Assembly (NCBI RefSeq): GCF_002101705.1
Contig: NZ_LQPC01000047.1
Span: 62,001 to 126,000, forward strand
Source: Mycolicibacterium iranicum
GTDB lineage: Bacteria; Actinomycetota; Actinomycetes; Mycobacteriales; Mycobacteriaceae
Direction of reading: 5' to 3'
Length of the DNA: 64,000 nt
The stretch's first letter is position 1. Each line of letters starts with the position of its first letter. The notes below the pieces were generated by a model that worked only from the letters and a program-made list of their open reading frames with translations, did no database searches and was not told the DNA's origin. Position numbers and translations under genes: made by a program. Positions 33,402 through 42,624 of the stretch are shown here, piece after piece.

Positions 33402-34175
33402 ATGGATCTCAGTCAGCGACTCAAGGACAAGGTCGCCGTCATCACCGGCGGGGCCAGCGGCATCGGGCTGGCCGCTGCCAAGCGGATGCAGGCCGAAGGG
33501 GCGATCGTCGTCATCGGTGACATCGACCCGGCCACCGGCAAGAGTGTGGCCAACGACCTGAATGTACAGTTCGTCCAGGTCGACGTCTCCGATCAGGTGG
33601 CGGTCGACGCGTTGTTCGATACCGCGGCCGAGACGCACGGCTCGGTCGACATCGCCTTCAACAACGCGGGCATCAGCCCGCCTGAGGACGATCTGATCGA
33701 GGTCACCGGCATCGACGCCTGGGATCGGGTGCAGGACATCAACCTCAAGTCGGTCTTCTTCTGCTGCAAGGCAGCATTGCGCCACATGGTTCCCGCGCAG
33801 AAGGGATCGATCGTCAACACCGCGTCGTTCGTCGCGGTCATGGGTTCGGCGACCTCACAGATCTCCTACACCGCTTCCAAGGGCGGGGTGTTGGCCATGT
33901 CCCGCGAACTCGGCGTCCAGTACGCCCGGCAGGGAATCCGGGTCAACGCCCTGTGCCCGGGACCGGTGAACACCCCACTGCTGCAGGAGTTGTTCGCCAA
34001 AGATCCCGAGCGCGCGGCGAGGCGGCTCGTGCACGTGCCGGTCGGCCGCTTCGCCGAACCGGAGGAGTTGGCTGCGGCCGTGGCGTTTTTGGCCAGCGAT
34101 GACGCATCGTTCATCACCGCGTCGACGTTCCTTGTCGACGGCGGAATCAGCGGCCACTACGTGACGCCGCTGTAA
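33402..34175 (+). CDS. Short-chain dehydrogenase/reductase (Rv2857c-like)
   Basis: A 257-residue SDR. The cofactor motif is ITGGASGIGLAAAKR, then NNAGISPPEDD, the active-site ISYTASKGG with Tyr and Lys, and a C-terminal VDGGISGHYVTPL. It begins four bases after the aldehyde dehydrogenase stop and so belongs to the glnA4 operon, as Rv2857c does in M. tuberculosis. Its step in gamma-glutamyl amine breakdown is not known; it may interconvert an alcohol and aldehyde intermediate. The ATG at 33402 (MDLSQRLKDKVAVI) is clear. Confidence 0.9.
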   Translation: MDLSQRLKDKVAVITGGASGIGLAAAKRMQAEGAIVVIGDIDPATGKSVANDLNVQFVQVDVSDQVAVDALFDTAAETHGSVDIAFNNAGISPPEDDLIEVTGIDAWDRVQDINLKSVFFCCKAALRHMVPAQKGSIVNTASFVAVMGSATSQISYTASKGGVLAMSRELGVQYARQGIRVNALCPGPVNTPLLQELFAKDPERAARRLVHVPVGRFAEPEELAAAVAFLASDDASFITASTFLVDGGISGHYVTPL

Positions 34176-34183
34176 GGGGCACG

Positions 34184-34912
34184 ATGACCGCGCCGGACGA
34201 CAGGGAGGAACAGAGCGCCAGCGATGCGCTGCTGCGTCCGGTGCGGCCGCTCAACGCTTTCGAGGACACCGTCGAGCGTCTGCTGCAGACGATCCGCCTT
34301 GGTGTACTGCACCCGGGGGAATCCCTGCCTCCCGAGCGCGAACTCGCCACGCGCCTCGGCGTGAGTCGAGACACCGTGCGGGAAGCGATCAAATCTCTTT
34401 CCGACGCCGGATATCTCGTGTCCCGCCGAGGCCGCTACGGCGGCACTTTCCTCGCCGACGAACTGCCGTCGCCGCGGACCGGGGACGTCGAGTTCCGGCG
34501 CGCCGACATCGACGACGCGCTGCGGCTGCGCGAGATCCTCGAGGTGGGTGCGACTCGGATGGCGGCGGGGCGCACCCTGACCGCGGTCGAGCGAGAGGCG
34601 TTGTGGAGCAGACTTTCCGACGTCCGAGGCGCCGCGCCCGAAGACTACCGCAGACTGGACTCGCGGCTGCATCTGGCGATCGCCGAGGCGGCGGGCGTGC
34701 CGTCGCTGGTGCCGCTGGTCGCCCAGAACAGGATGCGACTCAACGAACTACTCGACTGCATACCGCTGTTGCCCCGCAACATTTCCCACTCCGACGAGCA
34801 GCACGAGGCAATCGTGACGGCGATCCTGGCCGGCGACGCCGACACCGCCGCACAGATCATGGCCGCGCATGTGTGGGCGTCGGCTGCGCTGCTGCACGGC
34901 TTTCTGGATTGA
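34184..34912 (+). CDS. GntR/FadR-family regulator of the glnA4 operon
   Basis: A 242-residue regulator. The winged helix-turn-helix lies at about residues 25-85 (GESLPPERELATRLGVSRDT, REAIKSLSDAGYLVSRRGRY). The C-terminal FCD ligand domain shows RRLDSRLHLAIAEAAGVPSL with its metal-site-like histidine. It starts eight bases after the SDR gene as the last gene of the operon, so it probably senses a pathway intermediate and controls glnA4 and the divergent permease through the dyads at 29751-29797. Confidence 0.9.
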   Translation: MTAPDDREEQSASDALLRPVRPLNAFEDTVERLLQTIRLGVLHPGESLPPERELATRLGVSRDTVREAIKSLSDAGYLVSRRGRYGGTFLADELPSPRTGDVEFRRADIDDALRLREILEVGATRMAAGRTLTAVEREALWSRLSDVRGAAPEDYRRLDSRLHLAIAEAAGVPSLVPLVAQNRMRLNELLDCIPLLPRNISHSDEQHEAIVTAILAGDADTAAQIMAAHVWASAALLHGFLD

Positions 34913-34931
34913 CTCCTCCCAAAACATGTCG

Positions 34932-34989
34932 TGAACTGGCATTTCATCGTTGCCGAATAGCTGTTCCATCCGTGTGCGCGACGGTTGCC
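34932..34989 (+). promoter_or_regulatory. Shared upstream motif, copy A (before PGRS-like gene 1)
   Basis: TGAACTGGCATTTCA (34932-34946) lies 102 bases before the start at 35034. It matches TGAACAG-N3-ATTTCA at 42519 and 43986, except for one base and a spacer shorter by one. It is followed by TTGCCGAA (34950-34957), close to the TTGCCGAA after copy C. The 12-mer GCGACGGTTGCC at 34978-34989 is also repeated before PGRS-like gene 2. The dyad TGAA...TTCA inside the motif suggests a protein-binding site. Confidence 0.55.
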
Positions 34990-35033
34990 TCCGTTACAGC
35001 ACCCCGAATCCCGGGCGACACATGGAGACAGCA

Positions 35034-36599
35034 ATGACAGATAGCAATCGCCCCGCGTACAGCAGGCACGTCGGACGCGTCGGAAGCCTCGCCGTCGCCC
35101 TCGGCGTCGGTACCGCTCTGGTATCGACCGTCCCGCAGCACGACAGCACCCCCAAGATCGCGGAGGTCCTTTTTGCCCCAGCCGCGAGCACCGCAGGCAC
35201 GTACACAATGCCGATTCCTGATGTGTCCGTCGCCGCGATCTCACCCCCGGCGCAGGAGATACCGCAGCCCGTCGCAGCGCAGGCCCTCAGCTCAGTTGCC
35301 GTGGCGCCCGAGCGGGCACGCGTGCCGATCCGCGGTGGGACAGGCACTCTCGTCGACGGTGAGCGTGACAACACCATCGAAGTCGAGGTGGATCGCCCGG
35401 CCGCGCTTTGGGCCAATCACGATACCGCAGGAGCCGGATTCCCGGCTCGGGATGACGACGATCATCCCGTCCGTCCGGCTCCGTCGCCCGAGTTCGCCGG
35501 TGAGAACCCCATCGCCGCGTTCATCGGGGTCTTCATCGGCAATGGTGACGAGCCGGGCGAGAACGGCGGCCTGCTGATCGGCAACGGTGCCGACGGCGGG
35601 CCGGGACAGAACGGTGGCCGCGGCGGTCTGCTGTTCGGCAACGGTGGCAACGGCGGGATCGGACTTGCGGGGCAGGTCGGCGGAAACGGCGGCAACGCAG
35701 GCATATTCGGCAACGGCGGCAATGGTGGCACCGGTGGGGCGGTGATCGCCTCGACGCCGGGAACCGGTGGTGCAGGCGGTAAGGGCGGCAACGCCGGACT
35801 CTTCGGCAACGGTGGCGCGGGCGGTGACGGCGGCGGTGTGCTCGCCGCAGGCGGTGCGACCGGCGGCACGGGCGGCAACGGTGGCAACGGCGGGCTGATT
35901 TCCGGCAGGGGCGGCAAAGGTGGCGGCGGCGGTGTCGCGGTCACCGACGGTAACGCGACCGGGGGCAGCGGCGGGTCCGGTGGCCATGGCGGTCTCACGG
36001 GCAGCGGCGGCCAGGGCGGTTCGGGCGGAAATGCTTCGACAGAAGACGGTGTGGCCAACGGCGGCGCCGGCGGCGACGGTGGTGAGGCCGTTGTCGGCAA
36101 CGGCGGCGACGGTGGCGCAGGGGGAGATGCTCACACCGACACCGGCACCGCGAACAGCGGTTCGGGCGGGCATGGCGGTGACGCGCATGTCTCGGGTGCC
36201 GGCGGTAACGGTGGGGATTCGGGCACCGCCACGGCTGACGGCGACGGCGACGCCAACGGCAACGGTGGCGGCAACGGAGGTGACGGCAGCGGGATCTTCG
36301 GTGCGGGCGGATCCGGTGGCAAGGGCGGTTCTTCGACGTCGAAGGAGGGGCCTGCCCAGGGCGGCACGGGCGGTGACGGCGGCAACGGTGGGCTCGGCTC
36401 TGCGGGCGGCAACGGTGGCGACGGCGGATCGGCCACGTCGACGGACACGAAGTCGACGGGCAAGGGCGGTAACGGGGGCAACGGGGGTGACGCGGGACCC
36501 GGCGGTGACGCGCCGGGAACCGGCGGCACCGGCGGAACAGGAAGCGGTAAGAACCCCGGCACCACCAACGGCAGCAACGGCAGCAACGGCGACGTCTGA
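35034..36599 (+). CDS. Exported PGRS-like glycine-rich protein 1, without PE domain
   Basis: A protein of 521 residues. An N-terminal signal-like segment (GRVGSLAVALGVGTALVSTV) is followed by a low-complexity linker to about residue 150. A conserved lead-in, AAFIGVFIGNGDEPGENGG, then opens about 350 residues of NGG/AGG/TGG tandem repeats ending NGSNGSNGDV. The glycine part is like the PGRS region of PE_PGRS proteins, but no PE domain is present. Such repeats usually form extended calcium-binding or polyglycine-II-like structures at the cell surface; that is inference here. ATG 35034 has GGAG six bases upstream; ATG 35022 is an alternative. It pairs with the gene at 42625. Confidence 0.85.
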   Translation: MTDSNRPAYSRHVGRVGSLAVALGVGTALVSTVPQHDSTPKIAEVLFAPAASTAGTYTMPIPDVSVAAISPPAQEIPQPVAAQALSSVAVAPERARVPIRGGTGTLVDGERDNTIEVEVDRPAALWANHDTAGAGFPARDDDDHPVRPAPSPEFAGENPIAAFIGVFIGNGDEPGENGGLLIGNGADGGPGQNGGRGGLLFGNGGNGGIGLAGQVGGNGGNAGIFGNGGNGGTGGAVIASTPGTGGAGGKGGNAGLFGNGGAGGDGGGVLAAGGATGGTGGNGGNGGLISGRGGKGGGGGVAVTDGNATGGSGGSGGHGGLTGSGGQGGSGGNASTEDGVANGGAGGDGGEAVVGNGGDGGAGGDAHTDTGTANSGSGGHGGDAHVSGAGGNGGDSGTATADGDGDANGNGGGNGGDGSGIFGAGGSGGKGGSSTSKEGPAQGGTGGDGGNGGLGSAGGNGGDGGSATSTDTKSTGKGGNGGNGGDAGPGGDAPGTGGTGGTGSGKNPGTTNGSNGSNGDV

Positions 36600-36714
36600 C
36601 CCGCGTCCGAAATCGGCGGCCGCGGTCTGCGAACGCAGGCCGCGGCTGCATTCGTCGTCGCGTCTGGCGTGTTCGCGCCCCGCCGAGCGCCTTCTTGAGG
36701 AACGCTGTGAACCG

Positions 36715-39606
36715 ATGTCGGTCGTGTTCCGGTTGTTCGGTGAGGTCGAGGCGTTGGTGAACGGGCAACGCCTCGACATCGGCCACGCCCGTCAGCGTTG
36801 CGTGCTCGCAGCGATGCTCGTCGATGTCAACCGGCCGGTGTCGGTCGACCAGCTCGTCGACCGGGTGTGGGCCGAGCAGCCCCCGAGCCGGGTCCGAAAC
36901 GCACTGGCCGGATACGTCTCCCGGCTGCGGACACTGCTGGCCCCCGCGGGTGCCGTCGCGATCACCCGGGGACCAGCGGGTTACACGTTGACCGCCGACG
37001 AGAGTTGCGTGGACTTCCATCTGTTTCACAGCCTCGCCGAAACGGCCCGCGCGATCGCCGAGCCCGACGAGGCGACGTCGCGCTTCGAGCAGGCGCTGGC
37101 CCTGTGGCGCGGTGAGCCCTTCTCGGGAATGGAGACCGCGTGGTTCTCCGATATGCGCAATGTGCTTGTGGCTGAACGCATGTCGGTGCTCCTGGACCGC
37201 AACGACGCCGCCTTGCGGGCAGGGCGTCACACCGAGATCGTGGCCGAGCTCGAATCGGCGTTGCACGCGCACCCTCTCGACGAGCGGCTCGCGGGGCAGG
37301 CGATGCTGGCCCAGTCCCGAAGCGGTAGGCAGGCGGACGCGCTGGACACCTATCGCCGAATGCGCGACCGCCTCGTCGACGAACTGGGTGTCGACCCGAG
37401 CCCGATGCTGCGCGAGGTACACCGGCAGATTCTCGACGCCGACGCAGCGCCGCCTCGGGCGGTGCCTCCGCCGAAAGCGGTTGCACACCATGTCAGGCCG
37501 TCGTCGAACCTGCCGCGCAGGCCGACCTCGTTCATCGGACGTGCCGACGACATGGCAGCGGTCACCGCCGCCGTCCTGGACGGGCCGCTGATCACGCTGA
37601 CCGGAGTCGGCGGTGTCGGCAAGACGCGACTGGCGCTCGAGGTCGCCGAACGTGCCCGCGGTCACTTCGCCGACGGCGCCTCGGTGTGCGAATTGGCACC
37701 GGTGGCCGACGGCGCGACGCTGGGTCAGACGGTTGCGGCGGTGCTCGGGCTGCAGGAGAGACCCGGGCTCGGGGTCGAGAGCACCGTGATCGAGCACCTG
37801 CGCGAACACCACGTGCTGCTGGTCATCGACAACTGCGAACACATCCTCGACTCAGCGGCCGGGTTCGTCGACCGGGTGACCAGGAACTGTCCCCGCGTGA
37901 CGGTACTGGCCACCAGTCGTGAACCGCTCGCCATCGCCGGGGAACGTGTCATGCCGGTTCCCCCGCTGCCCGACCACGAGGCGACCACGTTGTTCGCCGA
38001 CCGTGCCAGGGCAGGCAGACCCGACTTCGACCTCGACGCTGAACCGATCGGGGCGGTGGCCGAGATCTGCCGGCGCCTCGACGGGGTGCCGCTGGCCATC
38101 GAACTGGCTGCTGCGCGCACCCGGATGATGAACAGCCTCGACATCGCGCGGCGACTCGACGGCCTGCGGCTGTTGTCCGGAAACTCCCGCGGGGCGCACC
38201 CTCGCCACCAGAGCGTCACCGCGACGATCGACTGGTCCTACCGGCTCCTGGCCGAGCGCGAGCAACTGCTCTTCGACCGGTTGTCGGTGTTCGCGGGCAG
38301 CTTCGACCTCGAAGCCGCGCACGGGGTGTGCGCCGACGAGGGCGACAGTGAGCTCGACACGCTCGAGTTGCTCAGTGGTCTCGTCGACAAGTCCATGGTG
38401 ACGATCCGCGGTGGGCCGGCGACCACGCGATACGCGGTGCTGGAGACACTGCGTGCCTACGGGCGGGAGCGACTGCAGGACAATGGGTTACAGGAACACT
38501 ACGCGATCCGGCACGCCCGGTACTTCGTCGACCTGATCGAACGTGGCGCGGCCGCCGTGCGCGGGCCCGACGAAAAGGTGTGGATCGAGCGCTTGGCACC
38601 GACCGCGGGAACCACGGTGACGAGCCCGGATACCGAGAACATCCGGGTGGCCTTCGACCGGATGATGGCTGACGGCGACACCGATTCGGTGATGCGGATG
38701 GTCGCCTCGGTTTGCGAGTTGATGCAGATGCGGGTCGGCTACACCTCGACCGACTGGGTCGACCGGGCGGTCGGCGTGGCCGATCCCGGCCATCGGCTCT
38801 TCGCCGATGTGCTCGGCGTCGCGGCCCGCAAGGCATGGGTGCTCGGTGATTTCGTTGAAGCTCGGGCCCTTGCCCTCCGCGCTTCCGGACGAATGCCCGC
38901 GCCGGGGCACACCTATCTGGCGTACCCGGCCGACATCCCGGCCGACACGGCTGTGTTGGAAGGAGATCCCGCGACCGCGCTGGCGCATTACACGCAAGAG
39001 ATCGAAGCGGCGAAAACCACAGGCGACCTGCCCCGGCTCGTTTGGGTGCTCTATCAGATCACCATCGCCCACGACGCCCACGGTGATCCGCACGCCGGCC
39101 TGCCCGCTGCGCAGGAAGCGATGAGAGCCGCTCGGCGCACGCAGAATCCGAGCACCCTGGCGATGGCGTGCGCTGCGTTGGGGCGGTCACTGAAGAGCAC
39201 CGATCCCGAGCGCGCACTGGCCTTCCTCGATGAAGCGATCGGCCACGCCGCTTCGGTGCAGAACAACTGGTTGACCGGCATCGCGCGGATGGAGGCCGCC
39301 GCCACGCGTGCACTGCACGCAGATCCTGCCGAAGCAGCCCGTGAGTTCATCGAGGTGCTCGACCATTGGACGAAAGCGGGGCCGGGCACCGGCTCCCAGC
39401 ACTGGTTCGCGATCCGCTTCGTCGTCCGGCTGCTGGAGCGGTTGGGCGCTCTGGAGGAGGCAGCCGCTCTGCAGCGCGCGACGCTGGCTGCCGGCCATGA
39501 GATGCTCGACCCTGCTGCGATTGTCGACGTCGGGGGAGTGCAGCCCGCACTGACCGGCGAGCAGGCGTTGGCTCTGGCCCGGTCCAGCTTGCTCCGGTTC
39601 TGCTGA
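36715..39606 (+). CDS. AfsR/SARP-type ATPase regulator 1
   Basis: A 963-residue regulator. It has an N-terminal OmpR-like DNA-binding domain (about 1-95, ARQRCVLAAMLVDVNRPVSV, NALAGYVSRLRTLL) and a bacterial transcriptional activation domain (about 100-245, GVDPSPMLREVHRQIL). An NB-ARC/STAND ATPase core follows, with Walker A GVGGVGKT at 297-304, Walker B LLVIDNCEHIL and sensor ATSREPL. The C-terminus has TPR-like helices. STAND proteins switch by ATP-driven oligomerisation on sensing a ligand or partner. It is 50 bases from a paralogue with the same layout and follows PGRS-like gene 1 by 115 bases. ATG 36715 is chosen; longer in-frame readings run back into the PGRS gene antiphase. Confidence 0.9.
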   Translation: MSVVFRLFGEVEALVNGQRLDIGHARQRCVLAAMLVDVNRPVSVDQLVDRVWAEQPPSRVRNALAGYVSRLRTLLAPAGAVAITRGPAGYTLTADESCVDFHLFHSLAETARAIAEPDEATSRFEQALALWRGEPFSGMETAWFSDMRNVLVAERMSVLLDRNDAALRAGRHTEIVAELESALHAHPLDERLAGQAMLAQSRSGRQADALDTYRRMRDRLVDELGVDPSPMLREVHRQILDADAAPPRAVPPPKAVAHHVRPSSNLPRRPTSFIGRADDMAAVTAAVLDGPLITLTGVGGVGKTRLALEVAERARGHFADGASVCELAPVADGATLGQTVAAVLGLQERPGLGVESTVIEHLREHHVLLVIDNCEHILDSAAGFVDRVTRNCPRVTVLATSREPLAIAGERVMPVPPLPDHEATTLFADRARAGRPDFDLDAEPIGAVAEICRRLDGVPLAIELAAARTRMMNSLDIARRLDGLRLLSGNSRGAHPRHQSVTATIDWSYRLLAEREQLLFDRLSVFAGSFDLEAAHGVCADEGDSELDTLELLSGLVDKSMVTIRGGPATTRYAVLETLRAYGRERLQDNGLQEHYAIRHARYFVDLIERGAAAVRGPDEKVWIERLAPTAGTTVTSPDTENIRVAFDRMMADGDTDSVMRMVASVCELMQMRVGYTSTDWVDRAVGVADPGHRLFADVLGVAARKAWVLGDFVEARALALRASGRMPAPGHTYLAYPADIPADTAVLEGDPATALAHYTQEIEAAKTTGDLPRLVWVLYQITIAHDAHGDPHAGLPAAQEAMRAARRTQNPSTLAMACAALGRSLKSTDPERALAFLDEAIGHAASVQNNWLTGIARMEAAATRALHADPAEAAREFIEVLDHWTKAGPGTGSQHWFAIRFVVRLLERLGALEEAAALQRATLAAGHEMLDPAAIVDVGGVQPALTGEQALALARSSLLRFC

Positions 39607-39655
39607 GCGGGCAGAGGCATTCGGCAGACACACAGAGTGAACCTGGTGGAAGCTG

Positions 39656-42499
39656 GTGCGCGTGGCGGTGGACTTCCGGCTGCTCGGCGATGTCGAGGCG
39701 TGGCTGCACGGCAGGCGCCTGGAGATCGGACATGTCCGGCAACGCTGCGTTCTGGTGTCGCTGCTGGTCGACGTCAACCACGCCGTGGGCACAGATCGGC
39801 TGATCGACCGGGTGTGGGCGGACGAACCGCCGCACAACGCGCGGAACGCGCTCGCGGCGTACATGTCCCGGCTGCGCAACCTCTTCGCCGAAGCCGGTGA
39901 TGTGCAGATTCTGCGTCAGCCCGGCGGATACCTGTTGTCGGCGGACGCGCGCAGCGTCGATCTGCACTGCTTCCGTCGACTGGTCACCGACGCCCGCGCC
40001 GCGACCGATCCTGCCGAAGCTGCGTCGCTGTTCGATCAGGCGTTGGGGCTCTGGCGCGCAGTGCCTTTCGCCACGCTCGATACGCCGTGGATCAACGAAG
40101 TTCGCAGTTCCCTTGAGGTCGAACGATTCTCGGCTTTCCTGGACCGTAACGACCGGGCGCTCGCAGCCGGAAGGCATGCGGAGCTGGTGGGAGATCTGAC
40201 GGCCGAGATGGCTGCGCATCCGCTCGACGAGCGTCTCGCGGCGCAGCTCATGCTCGCCCAGTACCGAGCGGGCAGGCAGGCGTCGGCACTCGAAGTCTTC
40301 CGGCAGGTGCGGGAGCGTCTCGTCGAGGAATTGGGCGTCGATCCGAGTCCCGTGCTGCGTGACGCGCACCAACAGATCCTCGTCGGCGATCGCGGCCCCG
40401 CACAGGTGGCGTCCCCGCCCCAGTCGAACCGCGACACCGCGGTCTCGCTGCCGCGACGGCCAACCGCATTTATCGGGCGGCACGCGGAAAGGGAACGTGT
40501 CGCCGCAGCGTTGGCCGACGGGCCGCTGCTCACGCTGACGGGGGTGGGCGGTGTGGGCAAGACCAGGCTGGCACTTGAGGTCGCGACCGCCGCGAGTGAC
40601 CGGTACCCCGACGGTGTGTGGCTCTGCGAGCTCGCCCCGCTCGACGACGGGGCCGCCATCGGGCATGCGGTCGCCGCTGCGCTGCGGCTGCAGCAGAGAC
40701 AGGGTCTCGATATCGAGGCGACGGTCATCGAATACCTCGGGACGCGGGAGCTGTTGCTGATCGTCGACAACTGCGAACACCTCCTCGATTCCGCTGCCAT
40801 GCTCGTCGACCGCATCATCACCCGATGCCCGCGGGTCACGGTGCTGGCCACCAGCCGAGAGGCGCTCGGCGTCAGCGGTGAACGTCTTTTCGCGGTGCCG
40901 CCGCTGGACACCGACGAGTCCACCGCGTTGTTCGCCGACCGGGCCAGAGCAGGCAGGCCGGACTTCGACCTGATTCGTGAGCCGGTGGGCGCGGTCGCCG
41001 AGATCTGCAGGCAACTCGATGGTCTGCCTTTGGCGATCGAGTTGGCGGCGGCGCGAATTCGCGTCATGGGCAGCCTCGACCTGGCCCGGCGGCTCGACGG
41101 GCTCCGTCTTCTGCATGGCGGAGTCCGCGGCGCAGCGCCCCGCCAGCAGAGCCTCGCGGCGACCATCGACTGGTCCTACCGGCTCATGACGCCGTCTGAG
41201 CAGGCGTTGTTCGCGCGGCTGTCGGTGTTCGCGGGAGGATTCGATCTGGAGGCGGCCCACGGAGTCTGTGGGCAAGCCGGTGCGACGGAGGACGACACGC
41301 TCGACCTGCTCACCGGGCTGGTCGACAAGTCGATGGTGACGGTACGCGGCGGCGCAGCCACCACCCGGTACGTCGTGCTGGAGACATTGCGCGCCCACGG
41401 GCGGGAACGCATGTCGGAGTGGGGGATAAGCGATGACGTGGGTGCCAGGCACGCCGCCTATTTCACCCAGCTCGCCCAGCTCGCTGCGGCCGGGGCGCAC
41501 ACCGCCGAGGAACAGGCGTGGGTCGAAAGGATTCTTCCCGATTACGACAACCTCCGTGCGGCCTTCGAATACGCAATGGCGGCGGGAGATGTCGACGCGG
41601 CGCTCCGGTTGGTGACGTCACTGTCCGAAATCGTGCATCTGAGAATAGGTTACGAGACCTCCGGGTGGGCCGAGCGGGTACTCGCGGCGACCGATCCAAG
41701 CCATCCGCTATTCGCCGCAGCCGTCGGGTTCGCCGCGCGCGGAGCGTGGAACCGCGGCGATCACCCGCGTGCCAGGGCGCTGGCCTCTCGGGCCGAGGGA
41801 CGTGCCCCCGGACGGGGCAACGGCCGCGTGGCCTTTCCGGGTGACGTGCTGGCCGATGTCGCACTCTACGAGGGCGATCCCGCGGTCGCCCTGCAGCACT
41901 ACGAAACCGAAAAGGAGCGCGCCCGCGCGGAAGGCGATCCGATTCGCCTGGTGTGGACGCTCTTCTACGTGGCGATCTGTCAGGCTGCCCTGCGTACGCC
42001 CGAGGCGGGGCAGGCGGCAGCCGAAGAGGCTGTCGCGGCGGCGGAGGCCACCGGCAATCCCACCGCGCGATCGATGGCGCGCTACGCGCTTGGTCTGGTG
42101 GTGAAGAAATCCGATCCCGACACCGCGCTCGCGCTGTTCGACGAGGCGGCCGCGCTCGCCGAGGCGGTGCAGAACTTCTGGTGGCACGGCATCGCGCTGA
42201 TGGAGGCCGCCGCCACGCGTGGAGTTCACGGCGAACCCTCGATCGCCGCCAAGGGTTTCGTCGATGTCGTCGACCACTGGGACCGGGTCGGCGACTGGAG
42301 CCAGCAGTGGCTCAATCTGCGCTACATCACCCGCTTCCTGCTCCGGGTCGGGGCGACCGACGACGCGATGGTTCTGCATCGCGCGCTGGTGGCGGCAGGC
42401 CGACAGTCTCCGATGGAATCCACGGATACCGCCGACGCGAGTGCGGTCAGCGGTGTGGAAGCCGTCGCCCACGCCCGTGAGGTGCTGCGCCGCTTCTGA
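39656..42499 (+). CDS. AfsR/SARP-type ATPase regulator 2
   Basis: A 947-residue paralogue of the preceding gene with the same layout: winged helix (VRQRCVLVSLLVDVNHAVGT), activation domain (LGVDPSPVLRDAHQQIL), NB-ARC core with Walker A GVGGVGKT at 296-303 and Walker B LLLIVDNCEHLL, then TPR-like repeats (AEEAVAAAEATGNPTARSMA). The two proteins align along their full length, so they are a tandem duplication that has since diverged. Three GTG codons (39656, 39662, 39668) could start it; 39662 matches the N-terminus of the first copy best. It precedes PGRS-like gene 2 by 125 bases. Confidence 0.9.
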   Translation: MRVAVDFRLLGDVEAWLHGRRLEIGHVRQRCVLVSLLVDVNHAVGTDRLIDRVWADEPPHNARNALAAYMSRLRNLFAEAGDVQILRQPGGYLLSADARSVDLHCFRRLVTDARAATDPAEAASLFDQALGLWRAVPFATLDTPWINEVRSSLEVERFSAFLDRNDRALAAGRHAELVGDLTAEMAAHPLDERLAAQLMLAQYRAGRQASALEVFRQVRERLVEELGVDPSPVLRDAHQQILVGDRGPAQVASPPQSNRDTAVSLPRRPTAFIGRHAERERVAAALADGPLLTLTGVGGVGKTRLALEVATAASDRYPDGVWLCELAPLDDGAAIGHAVAAALRLQQRQGLDIEATVIEYLGTRELLLIVDNCEHLLDSAAMLVDRIITRCPRVTVLATSREALGVSGERLFAVPPLDTDESTALFADRARAGRPDFDLIREPVGAVAEICRQLDGLPLAIELAAARIRVMGSLDLARRLDGLRLLHGGVRGAAPRQQSLAATIDWSYRLMTPSEQALFARLSVFAGGFDLEAAHGVCGQAGATEDDTLDLLTGLVDKSMVTVRGGAATTRYVVLETLRAHGRERMSEWGISDDVGARHAAYFTQLAQLAAAGAHTAEEQAWVERILPDYDNLRAAFEYAMAAGDVDAALRLVTSLSEIVHLRIGYETSGWAERVLAATDPSHPLFAAAVGFAARGAWNRGDHPRARALASRAEGRAPGRGNGRVAFPGDVLADVALYEGDPAVALQHYETEKERARAEGDPIRLVWTLFYVAICQAALRTPEAGQAAAEEAVAAAEATGNPTARSMARYALGLVVKKSDPDTALALFDEAAALAEAVQNFWWHGIALMEAAATRGVHGEPSIAAKGFVDVVDHWDRVGDWSQQWLNLRYITRFLLRVGATDDAMVLHRALVAAGRQSPMESTDTADASAVSGVEAVAHAREVLRRF

Positions 42500-42518
42500 T
42501 CCGGCGCGATAACGCCTC

Positions 42519-42577
42519 TGAACAGCGAATTTCAGAATCGCGTCAGGTCTTCGACAGCACGCGGGGCGACGGTTGCC
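42519..42577 (+). promoter_or_regulatory. Shared upstream motif, copy B (before PGRS-like gene 2)
   Basis: TGAACAGCGAATTTCA (42519-42534) lies 106 bases before the ATG at 42625. It has the same TGAACAG-N3-ATTTCA pattern as copy C. The 12-mer GCGACGGTTGCC follows at 42566-42577, 48 bases before the start, nearly the same distance as in front of PGRS-like gene 1. Confidence 0.55.
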
Positions 42578-42624
42578 GCATCGACCACCGGGGTGTCAGG
42601 CCCCTCGATCACCTGGAGTCTGCG

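Noticed and set aside
39347..41500. 717-codon open frame opposite the two AfsR-type genes
   Set aside because: It is antisense to well-supported genes, has no recognisable domain, and arises from third-position GC bias.
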